NCBI GenBank assembly: GCA_002773975.1
Contig: PEZR01000150.1
Coordinates: forward strand, 1-13,017
Reading direction: 5' to 3'
From: Bdellovibrio sp. CG10_big_fil_rev_8_21_14_0_10_47_8
Lineage (GTDB): Bacteria > Bdellovibrionota > Bdellovibrionia > Bdellovibrionales > Bdellovibrionaceae
Length of the DNA: 13,017 nucleotides
Shown: piece by piece, positions 6,066 to 13,017 of the stretch
How positions within the stretch are numbered: position 1 is the stretch's first letter
Layout: each line of letters opens with the position of its first letter
Translations under genes and position numbers: made by a program
The notes under the pieces: generated by a model
Seen by the model: only the letters and a program-made list of their open reading frames with translations
The model's database searches: none
Told to the model about the DNA's origin: nothing

Positions 6066-7490
6066 ATGAAAATACAATCATTGATTCAAGACAAACATTC
6101 TTTGGTTCCGGTCGAAGTCGAGCTCACTTTGTTGCCGGGCCTCCCAGCCGTTCATTTTTTAGGTCTTCCTGACCAGCACCTGAAGGAGAGTGTCTTACGG
6201 ATAAAAAGCGCGATTAAAAACGCCGGCTTCTCTTTCCCAACCGCGCAACAGATCGTCGTTAATCTGCGCCCCAGCCAGCTTAAAAAAAAATCCCAGGGCT
6301 TAGAGCTTGCGGTGGCGGCCGCTTATCTATGGAAGACAGGGCAGATTCCAGCCCCCGTGATGGATAAAGATTTTTTTGTTTATGGCGAGCTGACTCTTCA
6401 GGGCGAAGTGGTTGAGCCTCGAGATCTAAAGTCTTTTCTACGATCCCCACCGACCACGGTGATGACCGGTCGGTCGGAGTGTGGGTCCTTGGTTCCTTTT
6501 CAACGGTGGTCGCTGAAGCATCTGTCAGAAATGGGACAACCCGAGATCCAAATTGCCAGCGGGGGCCTGCTTCAGCCGGTAAGGCCTCGGCATCTTTTGC
6601 AAAAAATATTTTCAAAGGAACAAGCGAGGCTTCTAGAAATTTTAGCTCTAGGTAGCCACTCGGCAATTTTAGCCGGGCCTGCCGGAAGTGGCAAGAGCAC
6701 GCTGGCGCAGGTCTTGCCCGCATTGATGCCGGAGCCAAGTCGCCAGGAATTTACAGAAATTATGCAAAGACAGCAGGCCTTTGGCGAACCAGGAAATTGG
6801 CGTCCCGTCGTCAAACCTCACCACAGCACACCTGTGATGTCGATGATCGGTGGAGGGGCCGTTCCTTTTGCTGGTGAGATTTCCAGGGCTCACCAGGGGT
6901 TGTTGATCTTAGATGAGCTTTTGGAGTTCCCTTCAGCCGTGCAAGAGGCCCTTCGGGAACCTTTGGAGGAAGGAAGGATTCACATTGTTCGAGCCGGGCG
7001 TCGCCAGGAGTTTCCGGCGCAAATTCAAGCCGTCGCCACTACCAATCTGTGTCCCTGTGGAGACTGGACCCCTGAAAAATCCAGACAGATTTCCTGTCGC
7101 TTTTCCAGTCGTCGTTGTCGCAGCTATTCCGAGAGACTGTCGGGGCCATTTTTGGATCGATTTCAAATCTTGTATTTCACCCGTGGATTGGGCGAATTGG
7201 TCATTTCTGGGGACGAAATTCTGGCCAGAGTTTTGCGGGCCCGTGAGTGTCAGAAACAAAGGCTTTCGCAGGGGCTGGAAGGAGGGACTCTCGATGAACC
7301 CTCAAAAAAATGGCTAGAAGATCTTGTTGATCGAGAGACCATGACTTCCCAAAGAAGAGTCCAGGCTCTCCAACAGGTCGCAAGATCCATTGCCGATCTT
7401 GAGTCGTGTCAGTTCGTGAGCTCTGGACACCTGCAAGAAGCCTATGACCTTTGCATGATGTCCTTTCGGCGTCTCAAAATTGGAAGGTGA
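6066..7490 (+). CDS. comM: ComM/YifB-family Mg-chelatase-like AAA+ ATPase
   Basis: The 474-residue protein is reckoned from ATG 6066, where KIQSLIQDKHSLVPVEVE aligns with the usual ComM start. The frame is open back to a TTG at 5976, which would add 30 residues unlike the family. The N-terminal ChlI-like domain (about 1-180) has LPGLPAVHFLGLPD and the VNLRPSQLKK stretch. The AAA+ core has Walker A GPAGSGKS (204-211), then PHHS, IGGG and GEISRAHQG, Walker B LLILDE (279-284) and the TNLCPCG sensor region. Cys329, Cys331, Cys344 and Cys351 form a zinc-ribbon-like cluster, followed by SGPFLDR. The Mg-chelatase C-terminal helical domain closes the protein. Family members form hexameric helicases that drive branch migration of incoming DNA during natural transformation, as shown in some gamma-proteobacteria. 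The gene follows xer by 99 bp. Competence in this organism cannot be judged from this window. Confidence 0.9.
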   Translation: MKIQSLIQDKHSLVPVEVELTLLPGLPAVHFLGLPDQHLKESVLRIKSAIKNAGFSFPTAQQIVVNLRPSQLKKKSQGLELAVAAAYLWKTGQIPAPVMDKDFFVYGELTLQGEVVEPRDLKSFLRSPPTTVMTGRSECGSLVPFQRWSLKHLSEMGQPEIQIASGGLLQPVRPRHLLQKIFSKEQARLLEILALGSHSAILAGPAGSGKSTLAQVLPALMPEPSRQEFTEIMQRQQAFGEPGNWRPVVKPHHSTPVMSMIGGGAVPFAGEISRAHQGLLILDELLEFPSAVQEALREPLEEGRIHIVRAGRRQEFPAQIQAVATTNLCPCGDWTPEKSRQISCRFSSRRCRSYSERLSGPFLDRFQILYFTRGLGELVISGDEILARVLRARECQKQRLSQGLEGGTLDEPSKKWLEDLVDRETMTSQRRVQALQQVARSIADLESCQFVSSGHLQEAYDLCMMSFRRLKIGR

Positions 7491-7650
7491 AATTTTCAAC
7501 AAGATCTGTTTTGACTCGGGGTGTGGTCTCTGAAAAATTTGGACCAATGGCGAAATTGTGAAGAATTTGTCACCAGGTTTGCTTCAAATTAACTCAGCTT
7601 TTTTAAAAAAATCACCGAAAAGTTTCATTGAGAAAGGTGAGGGCTTTTCG
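7491..7650. other. Gap before the chemotaxis operon; leader of cheA
   Basis: This 160-bp gap should hold the operon promoter. TTGACT at 7511-7516 is a fair -35 box, but the bases 17 bp downstream (AAAATT) are poor. A TTTTTTAAAAAAA tract lies at 7599-7611. I see no clear flagellar sigma-28 promoter and no terminator for the upstream gene. Confidence 0.35.
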
Positions 7651-9519
7651 ATGGATGATTTCGAAAGAGAACTAAAAGTTGGATTTCTTGAGGAAGCCGC
7701 CCAAGCCATCACCGATGTCGAGCAGTGCTTTTTGGATCTTGAAACGGATCCGAACAACATTGACCATATTAATAAGATTTTTCGTCTGGCTCATAATTTA
7801 AAGGGATCATCCAAAGCGGTTGGATTTGATCAATTTGGGCAGTTCACTCATGAATTTGAGTCTTTTGTCTTAAAAGTAAAAAATAAAGAGCTCGAAGCCA
7901 GTGCCAAGGTTGTCAGTCTGTTTTTGCGGGTCACCGATCACGTCGCAAAAATGATCGAAGGTCTGAAAGAAAATCTGGAAGCCACTTTTGACTGTGATGC
8001 CTTGTCTCAGGAAATGTTGAATTTTACTCAAGATACAAAAGAAGCACCCGCTGAAGACGCCGCGCCTCCTCAAGAGCCCGAATTGGCACCAGAGTTGGAG
8101 TCTGTTTTATCTGCAGCTCTGGAAAGTGAAGTCAGTAACGAATCAGTTGCTCCGCAGTTGTCGATCGTCGCGGATGAGGCGCCTATCGCCTCAGAGGCTG
8201 CGCCAGCGATGGAAGCCGTGGTTCCTCCAGCTCAGATCGAAGCGGCTCTTGAAGCGAAGGCCAAACCGCCAGCTCCGGCGACGGGGAGTGGAAATGCAGC
8301 TCGTGGCGCAACGGATGAAAGCATTCGTGTTTCCTTGGCCAAGGTCGAAAAACTGATCAATTTTGTGGGAGAGATGGTGATTTTGCAGGCGGTATTGTCC
8401 GACCAGGCATCCAGCTCCACAAATATGTTGTTGCGAAAGACCGTTCATCAATTGGGAAAAGTCGGCAAAGAGATTCAAGACTTATCCATGGGCCTTCGTA
8501 TGGTGCCCATCAAACCCACCTTTCAGAAAATGCAACGAATAGTCCGAGATACCTCTCAAGCCCTGGGTAAAGACGTGGGCCTGCATCTTTTGGGGGAAGA
8601 AACGGAATTGGATAAAACTATTCTTGAGCGGATCAATGATCCTCTAGTTCATTTGATTCGAAACTCTGTGGATCACGGGGTTGAATCCGCCGAACAAAGA
8701 AGGGCTGCGGGAAAAGTGATTCAAGGTCGAGTGGATCTGAGGGCTTTTCATAAGTCCGGACGTTTGGTGATCGAAGTGGCCGATGATGGTGGTGGTTTGA
8801 ATGCCGAGAAACTGAAGAATAAGGCCATCGAAAAGGGCATTTTAAAAGCCAATGCCAATCTGACAGAAGAAGAGTGTTACAAACTGATTTTTGCACCGGG
8901 TTTTTCAACCAAAGAACAGGTGACCGATGTCTCTGGCCGTGGGGTCGGAATGGATGTCGTTCGCACCAACATTGAAGACCTGGGTGGAGAAATTCAGATC
9001 GAATCAAAGCTGGGTGTGGGAACGACATTCAGAATCGGTCTTCCGCTGACTTTGGCGATTATCGACTCCATGGTGATTTCTGTTTCCGATGAAAAGTTTG
9101 TGATTCCACTCAGTCATGTGGCTGAAACTCTTCAGCCCAAAGCTGAGATGATCCAACCCACCAGCACGTTGGGACCAGTATTGATGCTTCGAGGGGAAAA
9201 TATGCCGATGCTCCGTCTGGGAGATTTCTTCGGAGTGAAGAGCACAAAACCAGAAGAAGAAATGATTGCGATGATCTTTCGAGGTTCGCAAAAAACATTC
9301 GCGCTCTTAGTGGACGATATTTTGGGTCAGTTTCAGGTTGTGATCAAACAACTCAGCCCGGATCTGCAAGGCTTTCAAGGCGTGGCTGGCACGACCATCT
9401 TGGGTGATGGAAAGCCGGCTTTGATTCTTGAGCCGCATGATCTGGTAAAACGAAAATGGACCTATGGATTTGTTGAAAAGAAAAAAGAGGGCCCAATGGC
9501 CGGAGGTAAAGCTGCATGA
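7651..9519 (+). CDS. cheA: Chemotaxis histidine kinase CheA
   Basis: The 622-residue protein starts at ATG 7651, with GAGGG 7 nt upstream. The frame is open back to a GTG at 7558, but that part does not look like CheA. P1 (HPt) covers about 1-125 with phosphoacceptor His48 in RLAHNLKGSSKAVGF. Residues 130-222 are an Ala/Pro/Glu-rich linker, and no folded P2 domain is apparent. P3 (dimerisation) starts at ESIRVSLAKVEKLINFVGE. P4 (ATPase) has the N box HLIRNSVDHG with Asn338, G1 ADDGGG (377-382), the F-box Phe418 and G2 GRGVGMDVV (429-437). P5 (CheW-like) covers about 470-605. CheA autophosphorylates under receptor control and passes the phosphate to CheY and CheB. No receiver domain is fused. 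It overlaps cheW by 4 bp. Confidence 0.96.
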   Translation: MDDFERELKVGFLEEAAQAITDVEQCFLDLETDPNNIDHINKIFRLAHNLKGSSKAVGFDQFGQFTHEFESFVLKVKNKELEASAKVVSLFLRVTDHVAKMIEGLKENLEATFDCDALSQEMLNFTQDTKEAPAEDAAPPQEPELAPELESVLSAALESEVSNESVAPQLSIVADEAPIASEAAPAMEAVVPPAQIEAALEAKAKPPAPATGSGNAARGATDESIRVSLAKVEKLINFVGEMVILQAVLSDQASSSTNMLLRKTVHQLGKVGKEIQDLSMGLRMVPIKPTFQKMQRIVRDTSQALGKDVGLHLLGEETELDKTILERINDPLVHLIRNSVDHGVESAEQRRAAGKVIQGRVDLRAFHKSGRLVIEVADDGGGLNAEKLKNKAIEKGILKANANLTEEECYKLIFAPGFSTKEQVTDVSGRGVGMDVVRTNIEDLGGEIQIESKLGVGTTFRIGLPLTLAIIDSMVISVSDEKFVIPLSHVAETLQPKAEMIQPTSTLGPVLMLRGENMPMLRLGDFFGVKSTKPEEEMIAMIFRGSQKTFALLVDDILGQFQVVIKQLSPDLQGFQGVAGTTILGDGKPALILEPHDLVKRKWTYGFVEKKKEGPMAGGKAA

Positions 9520-9980
9520 CACCAAATGATAGATTCCTTTGTTTTCAATTGGGGAAAGAAGAATACGCAGTCCCTCTGCTAAGCATCAAAGAAGTGATTG
9601 GCATGCCGGATGTGACACCGATCCCACAGTCTCCGCCCCATTTTGTGGGCATCATGAATCTTCGTGGCAGTGTGATCTCGATCATGGATCTGCGCTTAAA
9701 GCTGGGGATCAAGCCAAGCGCCACCGAGGAGACCTCGGTGATGATTTTAGATCTCGGAGATTATCAGCTCGGGGTGGTTGTCGACTGTGTCAATTCAGTG
9801 GCACGTCTTAATGCTGAGGACATTTCTGAAAAGCCTGTGATGGAGACGTCGAAGGCGGCAGATTTTGTCATTGGTGTTTTTCGAAATGGCGAAAAATTGG
9901 TTCTTTTATTAAATATAGCGAAGGCATTGTCTGTCGAAGACAGATCAGTTCTTCAAAAAAATATAGCGAAGGCAGCTTAA
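9516..9980 (+). CDS. cheW: Chemotaxis coupling protein CheW
   Basis: The 154-residue protein is a single CheW domain of normal length. Its ATG lies in the ATGA overlap with the cheA stop, and GGAGG (9502-9506) sits 9 nt upstream inside cheA, so translation is probably coupled. Family landmarks are FLCFQLGKEEYAVPLLSIKEVI near the N terminus, then VGIMNLRGSVISIMDLRLKLG with the conserved NLRG, and GVVVDCVNSV. CheW bridges CheA and the receptor tip in the signalling array and has no catalytic activity. Its place between the kinase and receptor genes suggests it serves this receptor. The C-terminal end carries a duplicated NIAKA segment encoded by an exact 16-bp repeat. Confidence 0.95.
   Translation: MTPNDRFLCFQLGKEEYAVPLLSIKEVIGMPDVTPIPQSPPHFVGIMNLRGSVISIMDLRLKLGIKPSATEETSVMILDLGDYQLGVVVDCVNSVARLNAEDISEKPVMETSKAADFVIGVFRNGEKLVLLLNIAKALSVEDRSVLQKNIAKAA
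9911..9974 (+). repeat. 16-bp in-frame direct repeat at the end of cheW
   Basis: AAATATAGCGAAGGCA occurs at 9911-9926 and again at 9959-9974, with 48 bp (16 codons) between starts. Both copies are in the same frame and encode NIAKA. The identical codons suggest local duplication followed by divergence of the spacer, or coincidence within two similar helical segments. Confidence 0.7.
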
Positions 9981-9989
9981 GGAGCATTT

Positions 9990-12230
9990 ATGACGTTCGT
10001 TAAAAATTGGTCTTTGCGAACAAAGATTATAGGTCTGGTCTTTACTTGTATGGTCTTGCTGGGTGCAGGGGCGTGGCTCAGTTTTGGAAAAATGTACGAC
10101 AGTTATCAAGAATCACTGACTGACGTTTTTAAGTCCAAAGCAATGTCTTTGGTCTCTTCAATCGCGACTCAATTCTCAGAACGTTATGGGGATGTCCAAG
10201 CTTTTGCAATGAACGACACTATCCAGTCCATGAATGGTAAACAGATGCAAGCAGATCTGAATGACTACATTTCTTTGTACGGAGATTATGATCTGATTGT
10301 TGTTGTGGATAAAAATGGACACTTTGTTGCCTCCAATGACAAAGATGTCGCAGGCAAACCCGTCAATAAATCAGAACTGGAAAAATTGGACTATACTCAG
10401 GCGGAATGGTTCAAGGCGGCCATAGCTGGAAAATTCACCGAAGATAAGTCCAAGGGACTTTCCGGGACCTATTTTGAGGACTGGGTATGGGATTCAATGG
10501 TCAAAGTTGGACTTGGTGAGGATCGCATGGGATCGAGCTTTTCAACGGTCATTAAAAATCACCGTGGAGAGGTCGTCGGAGTGATTTCCAACAGAGCAGC
10601 ATCTCGTTGGGTGGAAGATGAATTTAAAGATGTCTACCTTGAGATGAAAGAAGCTGGATATCCGGACGTAGAGATGACGCTTTTAAATAATGAGGGACTG
10701 TATGCCATACAGTACCACCCAGGAGATGCAAAAGGGGCAAGTCTTGAGGTCGAACATGATCTTGCGGTCAACTTGAAGAAAAAATATTTTACCGAAGAGA
10801 ACGAGATTTCAAAAGCTCTAGAAAAAAAGAATGTTGGATATGGGTTTGAGATTGACCCCGTCAACGGTGAAAAAGATGTGGTTGGATACTCTTACGTGAC
10901 TCACCCCAAGTGGATTGATTCTACTGGTTGGTCGGTCCTTGTGCATGATGCCGAACGGGAGGCAATGGCCGCCGGATTCGCGGCAAGGAATGAATTCTTC
11001 TTTATGATGGGAATCATCTTTTTTATCGCGGCGGCGGTATCGGTTTTTGTAAGCATCGTTCTGTCGAAGTCTGTTGAAACTGTCACCCATGATCTTGAGA
11101 AAAACTCCTCGGAAGTGGCCAGCGCGGCAGAACGCATTGCCACTGGCGCTACCCAGTTGTCGGAGGCCTCAACTGAGCAAGCTGCAGCTTTGCAGGAGAC
11201 AGTGGCAGCGATCGATGAGATCACGGCCATGGTTGGAAAGAATTCAGAGGCCGCGCAGCAGTCTCAAAGCGTCTCGGAAGCCAGTCGTGGTGCTGCTGAG
11301 AAGGGCCGCGGAATTGTCGAGAATATGATTCGAGCGATCGGAGATATTGAGTCCAATAACCAGGAAATCTCGAACCAAATGACCGAGAGCAATCGTCAAT
11401 TGTCGGAGATCACAAAGTTGATCAATGATATTGGAACGAAAACAAAAGTAATTAATGAGATTGTTTTCCAAACAAAACTGTTATCCTTCAATGCTTCTGT
11501 TGAGGCAGCTCGCGCCGGTGAGTACGGAAAAGGTTTTGCCGTGGTGGCAGAAGAGGTTGGTAATCTGGCTCAGATGTCTGGAAATGCCGCCAAAGAAATA
11601 TCCGGACTTTTGGATAAATCCGTTCAACAGGTCGATGCCATCGTTCAGTCGACCAAGGGGCGGGTTGAGCGCCTGATGGAAACCAGCAGCGAAAAAGTTC
11701 GAATTGGGTCCGACACGGCAAAAGAGTGCAGCTCAGCTCTGAACGAGATTTTGGAAAATGTGCAGCGCGTGGACTCTTTGGTCAGTGAAATTGCGGTGGC
11801 TTCTAAGGAACAAAGCACTGGGATTCAAGAGATCTCAAAAGCCGTTGGTCAAATGGAGCAAGTCGTTCAACAAAATACCGGATTGGCTCAGGAATCATCT
11901 ACCTCTGCTGAACAGTTGCGGGAACAATCAATCTCGTTAAATGTGGTCGTTGGAGACCTGGTCTCCTTTGTTTCTGGATCCGGAAAAGTGGGAGAACGAA
12001 AAATTGGAAACTCAAACACTGCCAAGGTTCTGAAGTTCAAAAAGTCCTCAGGCAAAGGTCAGTCTCAAGATCACAACAGTAGCGCTTCGAAGCCAAGAAA
12101 AATGGCGATGGGAAAATCTGCGGCAACAACTAGGTCTCAGGCATCTGAAGCTTCAATGGAAGCACCTGTGCAAAAAGTAGCGGGCGGGGATTTCGTGCCA
12201 TCAAACAATGACCCAGGTTTCGAAGAATAG
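9990..12230 (+). CDS. Methyl-accepting chemotaxis protein with periplasmic Cache-like domain, no HAMP
   Basis: The 746-residue receptor starts at ATG 9990, preceded by AAGGAG that begins at the cheW stop codon. Transmembrane segments are at about 13-33 and 336-358. The roughly 300-residue periplasmic part between them looks like a double Cache sensor (DLIVVVDKNGHFVASND, then EMTLLNNEGLYA). The ligand is unknown; two residues before Trp140, where amino-acid-binding Cache domains have Arg, there is Ala. No HAMP domain is evident after the second membrane segment: helices with methylation-type Glu/Gln patches begin within about 15-30 residues. The signalling tip is at about 490-527 (QTKLLSFNASVEAARAGE, then GKGFAVVAEEVGNLA). 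A Ser/Lys/Ala-rich tail of about 85 residues ends in DPGFEE rather than an NWETF-type CheR-docking pentapeptide. It should signal with the adjacent CheA and CheW. Confidence 0.95.
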   Translation: MTFVKNWSLRTKIIGLVFTCMVLLGAGAWLSFGKMYDSYQESLTDVFKSKAMSLVSSIATQFSERYGDVQAFAMNDTIQSMNGKQMQADLNDYISLYGDYDLIVVVDKNGHFVASNDKDVAGKPVNKSELEKLDYTQAEWFKAAIAGKFTEDKSKGLSGTYFEDWVWDSMVKVGLGEDRMGSSFSTVIKNHRGEVVGVISNRAASRWVEDEFKDVYLEMKEAGYPDVEMTLLNNEGLYAIQYHPGDAKGASLEVEHDLAVNLKKKYFTEENEISKALEKKNVGYGFEIDPVNGEKDVVGYSYVTHPKWIDSTGWSVLVHDAEREAMAAGFAARNEFFFMMGIIFFIAAAVSVFVSIVLSKSVETVTHDLEKNSSEVASAAERIATGATQLSEASTEQAAALQETVAAIDEITAMVGKNSEAAQQSQSVSEASRGAAEKGRGIVENMIRAIGDIESNNQEISNQMTESNRQLSEITKLINDIGTKTKVINEIVFQTKLLSFNASVEAARAGEYGKGFAVVAEEVGNLAQMSGNAAKEISGLLDKSVQQVDAIVQSTKGRVERLMETSSEKVRIGSDTAKECSSALNEILENVQRVDSLVSEIAVASKEQSTGIQEISKAVGQMEQVVQQNTGLAQESSTSAEQLREQSISLNVVVGDLVSFVSGSGKVGERKIGNSNTAKVLKFKKSSGKGQSQDHNSSASKPRKMAMGKSAATTRSQASEASMEAPVQKVAGGDFVPSNNDPGFEE

Positions 12231-12239
12231 AGGAATTCT

Positions 12240-13017
12240 GTGGAAGATAAAAAGGTCGTTGAAAAGGTCGTCGGAGAAGTTTCAAAAATCGTGTCCGAGA
12301 TGGCCGGTATTCAATTGGGAGCTCGTCAGTTTTCGATGGTGGAGAACCGTCTGAAGTCCCGAATGGTTCGTTTGGGAATGGACTCATTTGATGAGTACAT
12401 CTCTTTCTTGCGGGCTCACCAAGAGACCGAAAGTCAGGCCCTGCTGTCGTTGTTAACGACTCATCATACCTATTTCTTTCGTGAGTTTTCCCACTTTGAG
12501 TTTCTGTTGAATAAATGCCTCAAGGGGATGATTGAGCGAGCAGAAAAACGCCCGGATAAAAAAATCCGTGTATGGTCGGCGGCCTGCAGTCGAGGCCAAG
12601 AGGTCTATTCCCTGGCGATGTTTTTTGATTTTCATTTAAAAGCGATGGCTCCCCATATTGATTTCGAAGTTTGGGGAACAGATGTTGACCCGGAATCTGT
12701 GAAAATTGCCCAAAACGGTGTTTATAAAACCGAGGAACTCAATCAGTCACCGGCGATGTATGTGGCTGAAAAATGGATTCGTGGAAAAGGAGAGGTCAAG
12801 GACTTCTCCAAAATTCGAGACGGAATTAAAAAGAAGTGCCACTTTCAGTCGGCGAATCTTTTGAACCCAGATTCATTTTTGACTGGAAAAAGTTTTGATC
12901 TCATTTTTTGTCGCAACGTTTTTATCTATTTTGATGCCAATCAAATTAAACAGATCACCCAAAAGATGATGAATCACTTGGATGCTTCGGGGCAGTTGAT
13001 TTTAGGAGTCTCCGAGT
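12240..13017 (+). CDS. cheR: Chemotaxis protein methyltransferase CheR (partial, runs off the window)
   Basis: A frame from GTG 12240 stays open to the window end (259 codons). AGAGGA (12229-12234) lies 5 nt upstream. The gene begins 9 nt after the receptor stop, so it belongs to the same operon. The N-terminal helical domain (about 10-85) ends in TTHHTYFFRE (73-82), matching the CheR TTN-x-T-x-FFRE block with His for Asn. The S-adenosylmethionine-binding domain has WSAACSRGQE (112-121), GTDVDPESVKIAQNGVY (146-162) and FDLIFCRNVFIYF (219-231), followed by LILGVSE where CheR has its GHSE-like block. CheR methylates receptor glutamates for adaptation. Typical CheR has about 270-290 residues, so only the last few tens of residues are missing unless a C-terminal domain is fused. 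A CheB partner is not visible here. Confidence 0.95.
   Translation, partial: MEDKKVVEKVVGEVSKIVSEMAGIQLGARQFSMVENRLKSRMVRLGMDSFDEYISFLRAHQETESQALLSLLTTHHTYFFREFSHFEFLLNKCLKGMIERAEKRPDKKIRVWSAACSRGQEVYSLAMFFDFHLKAMAPHIDFEVWGTDVDPESVKIAQNGVYKTEELNQSPAMYVAEKWIRGKGEVKDFSKIRDGIKKKCHFQSANLLNPDSFLTGKSFDLIFCRNVFIYFDANQIKQITQKMMNHLDASGQLILGVSE

Noticed and set aside
7558..7650. Extended N terminus of CheA from GTG 7558
   Set aside because: ATG 7651 has a good ribosome-binding site and begins the HPt domain at the usual distance from the phosphoacceptor His.

Overview
The window looks like chromosomal DNA of a free-living, Gram-negative, chemotactic bacterium. The best guess is the Bdellovibrio group (Bdellovibrionota) or a related delta-proteobacterial lineage. 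Reasons are the predicted lipoproteins, a SpoIID-domain protein without other sporulation genes, a cNMP/receiver-like/ATPase protein of a type I associate from memory with delta-proteobacteria, and the residue signature at the chemoreceptor tip. The taxon is an inference; no rRNA or other marker gene is present.

Layout. Positions 1-180 hold the 3' end of an unidentified plus-strand gene, followed by a hairpin and a good sigma-70-type promoter. Next is a secreted SpoIID/LytB-domain protein (261-1478), predicted to cut peptidoglycan glycan strands. It converges on a minus-strand gene (1574-3055) for a 493-residue soluble protein with a degenerate cyclic-nucleotide-binding domain, a coiled coil, a degenerate receiver-like domain and a GHKL ATPase domain. 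A non-coding region of about 320 bp (3056-3376) separates it from two tandem lipoprotein genes (3377-4297 and 4317-4913), which end at a strong intrinsic terminator (4975-5010).

A Xer-type tyrosine recombinase (5079-5966) and a ComM/YifB-family AAA+ ATPase (6066-7490) follow. Both act on DNA: Xer proteins resolve chromosome dimers, and ComM promotes branch migration during natural transformation.

The last 5.4 kb is a tightly packed chemotaxis operon: cheA (7651-9519), cheW (9516-9980), a membrane chemoreceptor gene (9990-12230) and cheR (12240 to beyond the window end). The receptor should sense through a periplasmic Cache-like domain, couple through CheW to the kinase CheA, and be methylated by CheR. 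No cheB, cheY or cheD is visible; they could lie downstream or elsewhere.

Several starts were moved from the longest open frame to a start with a better ribosome-binding site or family alignment: both lipoproteins, xer, comM and cheA. I see no tRNA, rRNA, CRISPR array, insertion sequence or prophage. The least ordinary items are the minus-strand multidomain ATPase with its lost ligand-binding residues, the HAMP-less receptor with a long tail, and a candidate Shine-Dalgarno-sequestering hairpin upstream of the first lipoprotein gene.
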